A stretch of DNA of 64,000 nucleotides, taken from contig NC_003074.8 of NCBI RefSeq assembly GCF_000001735.4, forward strand, positions 22,327,261 to 22,391,260. The letters run 5' to 3'. The number at the start of each line of letters is the position of its first letter. Within the stretch, counting starts at the first letter, position 1. Positions 23,038 through 35,207 of this stretch are shown in pieces. A model generated the notes under the pieces. That model searched no databases. It saw only the letters and a program-made list of their open reading frames with translations, and was not told the origin of the DNA. The stretch is from Arabidopsis thaliana. Its lineage: Eukaryota; Streptophyta; Magnoliopsida; Brassicales; Brassicaceae. Both the position numbers and the translations under genes were made by a program.

Positions 23038-25199
23038 ACCGCCCTCCACTTGCTTACTGTAATTACTAACATATAATTTTCTTGATAAAGAACATATATT
23101 TCCATTACGGTATTAACTAATCTTTTCTATCCTTTTCTCTTTTCTTGTTTCTACATCTGAGTATATTGTCACTATGTGAAAAAATTGATCTCGTTTTGAA
23201 TATTTACTTTTCAAAATTGAAGTAACGCAAGTGATTGATAAGTGGAAAGTGACTAATAAGTGCCAGTGGCAAAAACGTAATTATATGCAACGTACACAGA
23301 AATTTAGGCAACGTTTATTGACAGTGACGCTGTCTCGAACTTTTAGGCTTTTTTGTATTCTCGACTCTCGTTGGCCCCTAGATAAATTTGTAGAATGTCG
23401 ATGGATTTTGACTTGAAGAGACAAAGCCTCCACTTACGCTCACACATGTTACACATGTATCAGTGTCTGAAACCTAATTAATCTCCATTTTGCTGTCTGC
23501 ATCGTAAATTAGTCTATGTTATCGACATTAATATACGTTCAAGTTTCATTGATAAAAGTAGCTATGTAGCAATTTTGGTATATTCGATCCTTGACTAGCA
23601 AAGTTGCAATCACTCTTTCTAATTCTGATTAATTATGTTACCGGATACTATGTATAAACGAATATCCATTGACAAAATCATGTTAATTACCAAACGGATA
23701 TTTGTTTCGTTTGATACGCATATTCGGTTAGATAAGCAAATATTACGATAAAAATCGATTCGATGACCTTGATTGCAGTCCGACCGAATCGATTGGACCA
23801 TTTTCAATTCTCTTTCAAACTGTTTATAAATTGCTTAATACATGACCTATATAAATGAGATTAGCGCAGGCACCATATATGTCATATGCGTCATTGATGA
23901 GACGATGATTGCGAAATTGAAAGTGAAGGAGACAAGCTTTTGATTAAATTATCGCTTTATTATATTTGGGGTGGGAATATAACATGACTCACATGTTCAT
24001 CATTGTTTCTTTCTTTTTCTTTTAAAGTTACAATAAGTTAATAACCTTTCACTTTCTTTATTTTCATTTGTCCATTTCTTTAATTTGCGTAAAAGGTGAA
24101 AGGATATATGCTATAACAATGGGAATGCTTTTGCCCAACATCTTACTTTGTCCACTGTGTGAGGCATAACACGACTGTTATGGATTCCCAAACACATTCA
24201 TTGGATCCATTAAGCATATTAGTAATAATAATAACTGGATATTTCGAATAAATTAGTAAAATTCTAACAAATTGCAAAATCAAACTTTTTGTATATTAAA
24301 GACCACATTTTTATCTTATTTTATATTTTATTAATCCAGACCATTAATGAAACATTTAGAAGAAGGAAAAAAATTAGTAATTATATAAATATAAATTACA
24401 TAAACCAAATGTCATTCGAAGTTTCATGGGTATATAACTTTGATTGAAAACGGAATTTGACTCCGGAACAGGACAAATCTTGGTGAAAAATATTTCAATA
24501 AAGCAATTTTAGGCAATACATGTACATTCTTTTGGTTGACTTTATGAATGTTTTTTTTCTTGTGTGTGTAGTTAAGTAGACTCATGAATTACGACTGAGG
24601 CCACTGATTTAAAAAAAACATATAAAGATAGTGGATGTGGTAGTGAGCTCACTATCACATTAGTTTTACGTACATGTATTATTAAACATGCCGAGCAATT
24701 AGTGTGTACTTATTCTATATTCTCATGATGTTAGGATTTGAATTGAATGTGTGTGTGTGTGAGCCTCCATAGAAATTAACAGGAAGACATAAAGAGTCTT
24801 CTTTTTTTCATTGGTTTAGTGGTGGCATGAGTATCTACTTGATAGCAGCCAATCTTTTTATACTATTCTTATCTAAGTAATTAATAGATATATATCCTTT
24901 TTTATAATGGGTTCCTCAGCCGTGAGTAATATACTTAGCTCCCACACTTACCTAATCTTTTGTATTTTTTTTTTCATTTTTGGGGGAAATGATTATGATT
25001 ATTGCTGATACATTACAATATCCATATCCGTTTCCACACGAATACCTTTAGACTTTGGACAATACTATAAATTAAAAGCTTACAAATTACAAGGAGCTGA
25101 ATTCTTCTTTTGGCGCCTTCCATTATGCACATAGACTAGTCCAAGTATAATTGTACACATAATTAATTTATCAAATAAAACATAATTAAAATAAAAGTG

Positions 25200-25231
<32 letters not shown>

Positions 25232-26984
25232 CATGCGATCTTTATCTTTGGAATAAAGTGGGGGAAAAGAAAAAATAAGCAAACAGAAAGAAGAAAAATG
25301 AAAGCAACAGCAGAAGAAGAAAACAATGGAGATTCATATTGTTCACTCTTACTAAACATTTTTTCTTACATCTCAATCAAAAGAAATGAAAAAAAGAAGA
25401 AGGAAATTTGGAGAGCATGTGGGGAAAGCTGAAATTGTTATACCAAAATTAGCGAAACGTACAATTGAAAACCAATCGGAAATAATGAAAGTAAACCTTA
25501 ACTAATTTCATTCAAATAAGTTAAGAGAGTTACTTATAATGTAATTTCAAAATTTAAAAAAAAATTGGGCAAACAATATCAAAGATTTAAGCTGTCTCCG
25601 GCTCGTTCATGTAGACTACATGATGTAGTTTGTGTGTGCGTGAAGCAAACATAAACATGGTTCTATCAGTTTCTAGATTCATCCCAACATGTTTCTTGTT
25701 CATAATTAAGTAATAGTAAACAATCCAAATTAAGATGATCATAAAGATACAACCATATCTTCTTGACCCTTACCAAATAAGCAGTTTTTTTTTTCTTTTC
25801 TCTTTTTAAAGAATTCGATGTGGTTCCAAGTTTAGGAAAGAGGACGGAACTTAAGAAGAGACACTAATTAAGTGACTTAAACCAAGACATGGTGACGAAA
25901 AGATCCACAAGAGGCAAGGCATCTCGCGGAATCTGTAAACTTTTTTTGGCTGCTCATAACAGACTTTTACGCTTGATAGTTTCTTTAGAAATATAGTTCT
26001 CGTTGAAGACTTTAAATAGCTGATGATTCTTGAAATAGAGATCGAAGGATTGAAAGCTTGCTCAAAATTCTCTCATTGTTAATAAATAATCGTTTAAAGT
26101 CTTAATTAGTCCAAATGTTGAAGAAAGTACAGAAAACGATATATTTGAGTGGTGCTGCTGGAACAAGTAGGATAAAATACGTACAAGCAATACAAATCTA
26201 GTAAGTGTACATGCATGATCTTCAATTCTTGAGGATTTTGTGGGAAAGATTCTGAAAACTGTACTGGCTTGTTGAATATTCTAAATCTAAAATACAATTT
26301 ATCAGTAAGTAAGCAAACATGTGCGTCAAAGTTAATCTTTCCAAGCTGAAACAACAATTGCTGAGATATTAAAAAGTTCAACATACTACTCATTGACTTT
26401 CTTAACATTTACACCAAAAAGATAAAATAAAAAACTCATTGACGTTTTTCCCTTTGAAGTTAGTAGCCCAAAAAGCATCAAGATAATGTCTGTAAGCCCA
26501 TGGGCTTATATCCATTATAATTTTTTTTGTCAAATAACAAATAATATATGAAACGACGTCGGTAACAGCTGAAACGACGCCGGTGTTTGTTGATCCAGAA
26601 CGACAGCGTTTTTAGTTATTCACCCTCTCGAATTTTTCCGAAACCTGTGTTTTCCCATCACCAAGCTTTCTCTGAATCGCCGCCGTGTTTACATTTACTG
26701 TTGTTAAGGCCGAGAGATAGATAGAAAAAAACATCTGTGCGATTTTGCCGCCTCTCCCTAAAATCTTTGGAGCTCCTTCGTAGTTAGCCGGAGGTGAAGT
26801 ACAATAAAAGAAAGAAGAAAGTCCAAGTGTCTCTTCTCATCTCTTTTCTCCAGTAGGTACGTTTTGGTTTAATTTACAGAGTTGATTCTAAGCCTAAGAG
26901 AAGGTTTTCTATCGATTAGAGTGTTTGATTTGCTGTAAGGGTTGCTCAAAGTTTTGATTTTTAGTTTACTAGTGATAGCAGATA
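23038..26984. other. Long AT-rich intergenic region
   Basis: Nearly 4 kb with no frame I can support. It includes a (TA)n microsatellite at 25201-25226 and many A/T tracts. Close to its right end (26555-26610) lie two aaacgacg-type boxes (gaaacgacgtcgg and gaaacgacgccgg). The leader of CER7 follows, with a likely 5' untranslated intron (donor near 26857). A small RNA gene cannot be excluded by eye. Confidence 0.5.
25201..25226. repeat. (AT)13 microsatellite
   Basis: Thirteen uninterrupted AT units within AT-rich intergenic DNA. Confidence 0.95.
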
Positions 26985-29180
26985 ATGGAGGGGAGATTGG
27001 CTAATATGTGGAGGTTGACTGTTAACGAAAGTAAATTCGTGGAAACTGCGTTGCAATCTGAGCTCAGAGTAGATGGTCGTGGCCTTTATGATTATCGCAA
27101 GCTTACTATTAAGTTTGGCAAGTAAGTGCTCATAGAACTGCTTATTGATGCCGTTTCTTTTCTGCACTTTGTAGGCTTTGTTTGCTTTCTTTAGCTCTAA
27201 AGCTTCCCTCTTTGTCGAGTTTTGTGATAAATTTGAATGTAGATAACTTTGTTCAGTCTATTACCTCTGTTAGAACGAATACTAGCATGCTTTTCTTTTA
27301 GTGTTTGTAACCAAAGACAGCTTTTAATCTCGTTTGAATTAACAGAGAATATGGTAGCTCGGAAGTTCAACTTGGTCAGACTCATGTAATGGGTTTCGTG
27401 ACTGCTCAGTTGGTACAACCTTACAAAGACAGACCTAATGAAGGGTCTCTCTCGATCTTCACGGAATTTTCTCCAATGGCTGATCCGTCTTTTGAGCCTG
27501 GTCGTCCTGGCGAATCTGCAGTGGAGTTGGGACGCATTATCGATCGTGGTCTAAGGTAAATGTTTTTTTGGACAAACTTTGTTGATGCTGCAAGAGTATT
27601 GCTGGCTGTTCTGGTTGGAGTAATGGTAAGTTGGTCTTTGTGTTGATTGCAGAGAAAGCCGTGCAGTAGATACAGAGTCACTCTGCGTTCTAGCTGGAAA
27701 GATGGTTTGGTCTGTTCGCATTGACCTTCATATCTTGGACAATGGAGGGTAAGTTTTGTTGGCTACAGTATATCTCATTGAAGGTTCTGGTTTTAAAATG
27801 ATCTTTAATGCGTGTTTTTGTTACACATTTATGTATAGGAACTTAGTTGATGCTGCAAATATTGCTGCTTTAGCAGCTCTCATGACATTTAGGAGACCCG
27901 ACTGCACTGTAGGAGGAGAGAATGGTCAAGAAGTGATCATACATCCACTAGAGGTTAGTCATATGTTTTCGGTTTAGAGAAACTTGTAAGAATTTGTTAA
28001 GTGGAGAAGACAGTTCTTAACTTTAACTGTTTGTTCTATCTTTACTTTCTTTTGCAGGAAAGGGAACCACTTCCATTGATAATACATCATCTCCCAATAG
28101 CCTTCACGTTTGGATTTTTTAATAAAGGCAACATTGTGGTAAAAACAGTTGTATTTTTAGTGAGAGTCTAGTTTGCTTTTTCTTTTTTCTTTTCTGAGAT
28201 ATAAAGTGTGATGTGTTGTTATATGCAGGTGATGGACCCAACTTATGTTGAAGAAGCAGTTATGTGTGGGAGAATGACTGTGACAGTTAATGCCAATGGC
28301 GATATATGCGCAATCCAAAAACCGGGGGAAGAAGGCGTGAACCAGAGTGTAATCCTTCATTGCCTGCGTCTTGCTTCTTCAAGAGCTGCTGCAACAACAA
28401 AGATCATTAGAGAAGAAGTAAGGTTTCTGAAATCCAAAGCATATTTCTTTTGAATCCAAAAATATTCAACAACTCATAGTTTGTTGTGCTTTGTTTTCAT
28501 GGTGTAGGTTGAAGCATATAACTGTGAGAGAAGCTTACAGAAGGTGAAGCGACATCCCACTTTGGCTAAATCTGAAGTTTCTGGACCTACTGTAGCTGTG
28601 AAGGAGGAACATAGGAAGTCCTCAGATCAGGAAAGAGCTGCAGAGATATCTCGAGAACATGTTGAAAGACTAAAGCTCTCTACGGAGGAAGTAAGAAGCA
28701 GTAAGGAAGAAGAAGCTGCCAATTTCAAAGGCGGTCCCTCAAATTGGTATAGTCTTGAATGTTTCACTCTCTGGTTTGTGAAGGAACCTCCATGACTCCT
28801 TGTGGATCTTTCTTTTCAAAATCTCTGTTGTGAAACAATTTTCAGGGACCCTTACTCAGAAGCTATGGATGTTGATTCACTGAAAGTTTCTCTTGCTTCA
28901 AGAGGTAAAATTTTGTTTTTTTTGGCTTCTTACTCCCAATGTCTCTTCGAGTCATGCTAAACTGATACTGTTCTGTTTTGTTTAATCAGGGGATCCCGTT
29001 ACTAAGTCATCGAGCACGAAGAAAATGAACGGCTCTGGAAATGCGCAGAAGGTTGGTGTTGAGATTTCAGTTGAGGAAGTAACCGGAGAATTAGGGAAGA
29101 AGGATACAAAACACAAGGATGGAGAAATGACACTTAAAGATGCTGTCAAACCTAAAAAGAAGCGGAAAAACAAAAGCTGA
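26985..29180 (+). CDS. CER7: Exosome core subunit RRP45B (CER7)
   Basis: Nine exons join in phase to 438 residues: 26985-27121, 27346-27555, 27653-27748, 27839-27953, 28058-28138, 28229-28417, 28508-28746, 28846-28904 and 28990-29180. The first ~290 residues form the RNase PH fold of an exosome ring subunit (LRVDGRGLYDYRKLTIKFG; LGQTHVMGFVTAQLV; NAAALAALMTFRRPD-type helix). Like other eukaryotic ring subunits it probably lacks catalytic activity and holds RNA for the Rrp44/Rrp6 nucleases. The tail (about 290-438) is charged and rich in Glu/Lys/Ser, ending in a basic KPKKKRKNKS-like stretch that may direct nuclear entry. Known role: Arabidopsis CER7 is needed for stem wax, because it limits small RNAs that silence CER3. 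The length equals what I recall for CER7 (At3g60500). The 3' end faces the hydrolase-like gene. Confidence 0.93.
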
Positions 29181-29880
29181 GTTAAAGCATTTTCCCGATC
29201 ACTCGTACTTTTCTTCTTCCCTTGAAACTCAAGACTATAGACGGTTTATGGTCAATTGTATCTGAAAAAAGTCAAAAGTTTTGTTAAATTTTGTTTCATA
29301 AGATGAGGCCCATGATTAAAAACCCAGTAGATGAGATTTCAACATAATATATTTCAGTAATTAAATGGGCCTCCTGGAGGAGGAAGCAGGGCCTTATTAA
29401 GGCAGTAATTAAATGGGAGAGAGGAGGCTTGGCGGCGGAGCTGGTAGATCGGAGAGGAGAAAGAGAGGGCGGAGCGGAGGCGGGTGAGAGACATGACACC
29501 TGAGTTGCTTAGGGGTTTGTTAATTGTTTGAAAATTAAACTCTACACTTCATTTTTGGTGAGACTATTGAGCTTAAACCTAATTCATCGCACCAAATTGA
29601 ATTATGTTTACATGCAAAAGTGTTCACATATATAATATTCATGTATACACTAAGCGCGACAATGTATGGAGAAGGCATCAAAAGCGTAATTAGTAAATTA
29701 CTTATATTAATAGTTATTTTATTAAATTTTGAAGTACTATTTTTGTCAATACAAAAATTCTGCAACACATTCTGCTTCAGGAAGAATGAAATCAGTCTCC
29801 CAACAAACAAGTTCTTTACGAATACCAAGGGGAGTGTCGGACTGATGTTAGCCAAGTTGATTTTTTTTTTCATCAAGAAA
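29181..29880. other. Intergenic between convergent CER7 and hydrolase-like gene
   Basis: The stretch contains a GC- and purine-rich island at 29355-29500, unlike the AT-rich DNA around it. On the minus strand this encodes a 44-residue frame that looks like a mitochondrial presequence (separate entry). Otherwise only 3' untranslated regions are expected. Confidence 0.5.
29360..29494 (-). other. Small open frame resembling an organelle presequence
   Basis: Starting at the ATG at 29494 on the minus strand, 44 codons run to a stop at about 29360. The peptide begins MSLTRLRSALSFSSPIYQLR and has many Arg, Ser and Leu and no acidic residue, as mitochondrial presequences do. The second half is Pro/Gly-rich. 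A 15-bp direct repeat (29355-29369 and 29403-29417) lies in it. It may be the leftover first exon of a lost gene; no continuing exon was found before the neighbouring gene. Confidence 0.3.
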
Positions 29881-32743
29881 CTAAATGCTTTCTCTGAGTT
29901 TGACAGGAAGGTCAAGATCAGGTTCCGTGGGAGTCAAGGCACAGAAGTAATCATCAACCATGTCCTCTGATACTTTCTCCAAGCTCGGTGGATCCCACTG
30001 CACACCCACCAATTCTTATCAGTAATGCCTTCCTTATGTACACAGTAATGGGGTTATTGGAAATATGATTTAACATTATACCTTTGGTGCTTCATCCTTG
30101 TCTATCAATCGAGCTCGTACTCCCTTTTCAGTATTGAAACATTACGCATTAGTGACTCATTACTCTGTTTGCAATGGCAAGCTTTTTAATACTGGAAATT
30201 CACATACCTCACAAAAATTGCCGGACATTGGCCCGATTAATCCTTGTAGCGACATTCTGTACTCTCGGATTAAGCATTGGTCAAGTGTTTGTAATCTTCC
30301 TTCCCGGATCTGTTGGATTCGTTTTAAAGAAGCTGCATGAGTCATGAAAAGGAAATTTGAATTTTTTGAAGATTTTTACAAGCAAAGTTGATTGTGAACT
30401 TACAGATCTCAATGCCACCTTCAAAGATAACGGTGAGCTTTCTTTAAGTCTACGTAGAGTCGTAATGCACCATGTATCTTTTCTTCTACTAGCCTCGATT
30501 TCCTGGTGACCCAAAACACTGTTACTTCTAGTGACCGAGATGGTCATACTCGCAGAATCATTCGTAAAGAAACTTACCAAAGAATCAATAATTTCTTCTA
30601 CTGTGTCATGGCTAAAGCATTTTTCAAGTAAATCGATCCTAAGAAAAATCAGAAATAAAGCAAGCTCAGGGAGCTGGTATGAGAATACAAGGCATGAGTT
30701 TTGTATCTTCAGGTTTCAGAAAAAACAAACCTACGAATAACACCAGTCTTTTCCGGATGGGCAACTTCTGCACATTTTTCTAAGCATGACTCAACAACAG
30801 AAGGATCATCAGTGAGCAGCTTCTTGAGCTGTTCTTCCATTACAGGAACCTCCTGTTGTAGGACAAGAAATTATACTATTTAGCAGGTAAGATAAGTTTT
30901 ATGGAAACAGAAAGATCTCAAATTATATAATCTAAATTACCTCACTTCTAATATAATGTGTAGCAAGGCCACATGCCAACATTTCTGCCCCACTGAGCTT
31001 TAACCCAGTCAGACCCAGATACTCCCCTGCATAGACTCTATTAAATCGTCCATCTGAGGGAGCTAATGTATACTATGAAACAGCAGAATTTGATATTTAA
31101 CTTTGCTGCTGGATCAGCGATTTCTATGGTAATTGTCCAAATAAAAATTGCTTTACAGCAGTTAATAACACAGTCAAATGAGATTATGAGAAACCTAGAG
31201 AGAATTTAAGCAGTTCAAAACATATCACTAGCATACCTAAGCGACCAGGTAAGTGGGAGAGGTTAAAAGAAGCACCAGCATCAGGATGAAAACCGATGAT
31301 TGTTTCAGGGGTAGCAAAAATCTGCAATATCCATGAGCTAGTTACTGCATCCTCCAAGAAGTTGGACATCCGAACTAAACTAGAATCCAGCTGTCCGACT
31401 AATTGAAAGGAAGAAATAGATGGTGAAAGATGGAGAAATAGCGTATAGATGAGAAATTACATACAGTTCTATCAGTAGCTACACGAAATGTCCCAGGTAT
31501 CGAAACTCCAGTTCCGCCTCCCATAGTAACACCGTTAAGAATTGCCACCTGCATGCAGAGAAACTCATGGTGTCATTCTACTTATTGGTGACATCGTTAT
31601 TCCTATTGGTACCGGAATTCAGAATGATCAAAAAGTAAAGAGAACTTACATGTGGCTTTAGATATGTGCCTAGCAAGTATATAAAACTATACAAACTCGA
31701 GAAAAACTCCCTAATAGCATCCGGGCTACCTACATATATTTAAGGAGAAATAAGTAAAGCAATGAGCAGTGAATACAGAGAGTAAGAAGATACCGCAGAA
31801 ACCTCGCTAATCAGTAAAAAAGGCATACTAAGTTTCAAACCCAAATATAGATACCTAAAGTACTACAAAAAGTGGCAAGTATTAGATTAACATACACCCT
31901 CCCACGCCATTTCATCTTCATGAATAAAACTCCCTTTTTCGTTTACGAACCTAACTAGCCTCCAAGAAATTAAATAATCACAATGTATACAGAATTTTCC
32001 TGTACCTCTCGTTCTTAAATGGTAGAGAGACACAATATCACCACCAGCACAAAATGCCCTTCCACTCCCCTTCAACAGATCAAGAGAAATAAAAGTTAGG
32101 AACTTTTTCTCCCCTCAAACACAAGAAAGTAGAAGCAACAATGTGTTGCACAAATTACCTTCATCATCACAAACCCAATATTTGGATCTTCTTCCCAATT
32201 CTTATAAAGTTTCTGCAACCTATATCCCTATTCACAAACACACACAAATCAATGTCTCATGCCACGAAATCATATATCCATCAAAAGTCGAAACCAATAA
32301 TCAATGTACCAAAGAAAAACAGGAGTAGTAGAAAATCCAAAAGTTGAGAGCGAGAGACCAATATATACAATTCTATTACGAAATTGAAGAATCCAGCCTC
32401 GAAGAGACCACAATTGCTAGTAGGAGTGAAGGAAAGATACAAACAGAGAACAGTAGAGAGTACCATGTGAGTGGTGAGTGCATTGAGAGCAGGTGGTCTA
32501 TTGAGAATCGCAGTACGGGAACAACCACTTCCTTCAACGAGAACCTAATCAAAAATTGAGCTAACGATCATTCAAAATTTCCGTAAATTGAAACAGAGAG
32601 TGAGAATGATGACGATAAAACCTCCGAACCTGGTAATCAAGATCCTCGGAAGTCAATTTAAGCGAGCACAAGCTCCTCCGATAACCAAATCTCCATAGCT
32701 TATCTCGAACGATTCGTCCCAACAATCCCTTCGCGTTATGCAT
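29881..32743 (-). CDS. 3-hydroxyisobutyryl-CoA hydrolase-like protein (crotonase fold), mitochondrial
   Basis: Fourteen minus-strand exons join in phase to 401 residues: 32743-32630, 32544-32464, 32227-32159, 32069-32006, 31729-31650, 31548-31465, 31321-31237, 31026-30941, 30852-30731, 30638-30578, 30502-30404, 30309-30208, 30123-30082 and 29997-29881. Residues 1-35 are basic and almost free of acid ([20 protein letters not shown]), as in a mitochondrial presequence. The crotonase oxyanion-hole blocks are [11 protein letters not shown] (about 89-99) and [12 protein letters not shown] (about 141-152). [12 protein letters not shown] (about 169-180) carries the Glu/Asp pair region used by HIBCH-type hydrolases. 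The enzyme class releases CoA from 3-hydroxyisobutyryl-CoA in valine breakdown; the exact substrate here is inferred. Gene order suggests At3g60510. It converges with CER7. Confidence 0.88.
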
Positions 32744-34490
32744 TCTTCTTTCGTCTTCTTCTTCGTTCAAAACTAGAGAACTCTACTCTCTTATTTGGCA
32801 AAATCAAACATGGCGGATCGATTTTCCGTTTTCGTGTCGTGGCGAGTTTATCAGCTCCGATGCCACGGAAGAACCTCTAGCCCAGACAGAGGTTTCTGAC
32901 TCGTCTCTCACTCCTGATGACGTGTTCCTTCTTTTGGGGATAATGGGCTGATCCCGAACCTAAATTTAGTTTACTGGGCTTCCTATATTACCAATAACTA
33001 ATTTACCATAGTACCCTTTCCTATATACGTGTTTGCTCTCAAATTTCAATCGTCTGTTTGTGATTCCCTTTTGTCTAATAAAACCCTAATTTTGATATTT
33101 CACATTGAACATAACAACGTCGTCGTTTTGGAGTGGAGACGTAGTGACGACCTCTCATCTTTTTTTTTGGTAAAGCAAGGACGATCTCTTTTAGCAAATA
33201 AAACCAAATGTTTTCATGTGATTATGGTGATGTATGCATTATTCTAAAAAGGATTAGAAATGATGCGGTTTGGTCACATGTTTTATCACTTTGTTTAAGC
33301 GAAAATAGTTTAGTGACAAAAGGAAATTAAAAAGAGAAAAGACATGGAACGAATTTGAGTGGCAGAGAAAGAAGGTGGCAGCTTTTAGTTTTTGTTATAG
33401 TATTATTTTTTATTTTGGGTCCAAAAGAGGAAACAAGACGAAGGACTAAAAATGTATTAATTTCTCCTGAAGAATCTCAGCAATATATGTGGATCGATGT
33501 TCGTGACACTGCTTTGCCTGTGACTCAATTCATATAATTTGTGATATTTTCATATTTGGGTCCTGCACACGGTGAGACCATGAACAGCTATAAATATGAA
33601 TGAGGGTGCATCATTAGATATGTTTTTGGATCTGAGTCAAGTTATATGTAAAGCAATCGCCATGCGAATTTCTCATCGCGGTGGATTTAATCTACTACAC
33701 TATATATACTGTATATGTGTAAGCCTTTTAGTGGTCAAATGTCTTTTTCAACAAAACTATTGATGACTACTCGACTAATCGTATACAACAACTACTTTGT
33801 TAGTATCTCAATATTTGTGTGACTATGACGACGAACATATCGCTTTGATGATTTGAAACTAAGTTTAGCTAGTAACGTTTGCATCAAAACAAAACCCTTA
33901 TTTACTAGAGGGCCACATGGAATACCTAAAGCATTCAAAACATGTACTAATGTATGAGTCATGACACACATTTTACATGTATTTGCACGAATTCTTAATC
34001 CAATAAACACACTTCTTAAAACTAGCTAGGAATGACTCAATCATGTTAAAACTCAAATCTAATAATAGTGGCTCCATTGATTAACTTGTTTTTAAAAAAC
34101 TAAAAAAAAAGTGTTTAAATGATTGTTAACTATATGTGTGGCTTTTGAATAGCGAGAGAATAGTGTCATCATATGCTGATCATGAAGGATAGCAACAACA
34201 AAACTCACACACAAAATTCATCGCTTATCTAGTAAAATCAATCACCCAACCCAAAAAAAAAGAGAGAGATTTCATTTGTTATAGATATACTTAATTAATT
34301 TATCTCAAACACTTACTAATCCATGAAATAACTCCGCAGGTATATTACATTGCTTCTCAAACCATAACAACAGCTATCATAGCCCTAGCTAGTTTTATAT
34401 ATCTTACAGACATGTGTCTTATTATCATCATCCCAGATCCTAATAAACTCTCTATGTCTCTCTTAACTTTTGGTTATTTCGAAAACATTA
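32744..34490. other. Intergenic upstream of the hydrolase-like gene
   Basis: No gene seen. The right-hand gene also runs on the minus strand, so this stretch holds the hydrolase promoter (left) and the 3' flank of the zinc-binding gene (right). An AAACCCTAA telo-box lies near 33081 and a cgtcgtcgtttt box near 33118. Confidence 0.5.
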
Positions 34491-35207
34491 CTAACACATA
34501 ACATCCTTGAGAAGCTTGTACCTACGAGTGGCCGGTCTAGGAGAAGGCACGCCAGTTTTTCCCTTGTCGGCTGCTGGAGGAATACTACTACTAGTGGTTT
34601 GGTTAATCTCTTGCTGTTTGATTTGGTGATGAGGTGAAGAATATTCCGACCGGTACGATCTCTTAGACGATCCACCATTAACACCGTGTTTTGCTCCGGT
34701 TCGACTTTTTGCTTCACACTGACACCAATCACAGATCTTGATTGGATCAGCTTGCTCTTTGTAATAGCTACTACAGTACCTGTATCAAGATTATGATCAT
34801 GGTCATGAATTGATGATGATAATCCATGTATATTTATCATGTATATGTATATATGGTAGTTGTTGAGACATTTCTTGTCTAGTTTGACAATATATACACA
34901 CATATATGTATATGATATATGCATGCTTTTGATTTAATATGATGATGAATGATCATCAGCTACATAGATATAAAGCACGTGGCACAAGATCTCACCGTCT
35001 ACTGCGATCTAAATCTGTATTATATGCTGTAAATATGCATGATGATGAGTAAATTACACACATAAGTACATGTGGTATAGAGATAAAGAAATATGTAAGA
35101 ACATACGAGTGTTGAAAGCGATTAAGGCACTTGCTGCAGTGAAAGAGCTTGTCGAAGAATCCCACATCACCACACATGCAACACACTCTTCTTTCAAGAT
35201 CCACCAT
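34491..35207 (-). CDS. Small Cys-rich zinc-binding (PHD-like) protein
   Basis: Exons 35207-35107 and 34779-34491 on the minus strand give 129 residues. The N-terminal half holds paired Cys and His: CCMCGDVGF, LFHCSKC, RFQHSYCSSYY and ICDWCQCE. They are spaced like a PHD- or treble-clef-type finger that binds two zinc ions; the exon junction falls inside it (HS/YC). The second half is low-complexity, rich in Ser, Gln, His and Lys, and ends in RRYKLLKDVMC. Such short PHD-like plant proteins lack a known function; nuclear or protein-binding roles are possible. The 5' untranslated region has a GA repeat at 35276-35291 (GAGA-factor type). Gene order suggests At3g60520. Confidence 0.82.

Noticed and set aside
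25201-25226. (AT)13 tract as a regulatory or structural element
   Set aside because: Ordinary microsatellite; nothing beyond length variation is expected.
29535-29915. 126-residue minus-strand frame and an overlapping plus-strand frame at 29620-29970
   Set aside because: AT-rich low-complexity readings that overlap the last exon and 3' flank of the hydrolase-like gene. The real exon is in another frame.
34463-34924. 153-residue minus-strand frame
   Set aside because: A shifted reading of exon 2 and intron of the small zinc-binding gene. The frame that continues the Cys-rich domain is the one reported.
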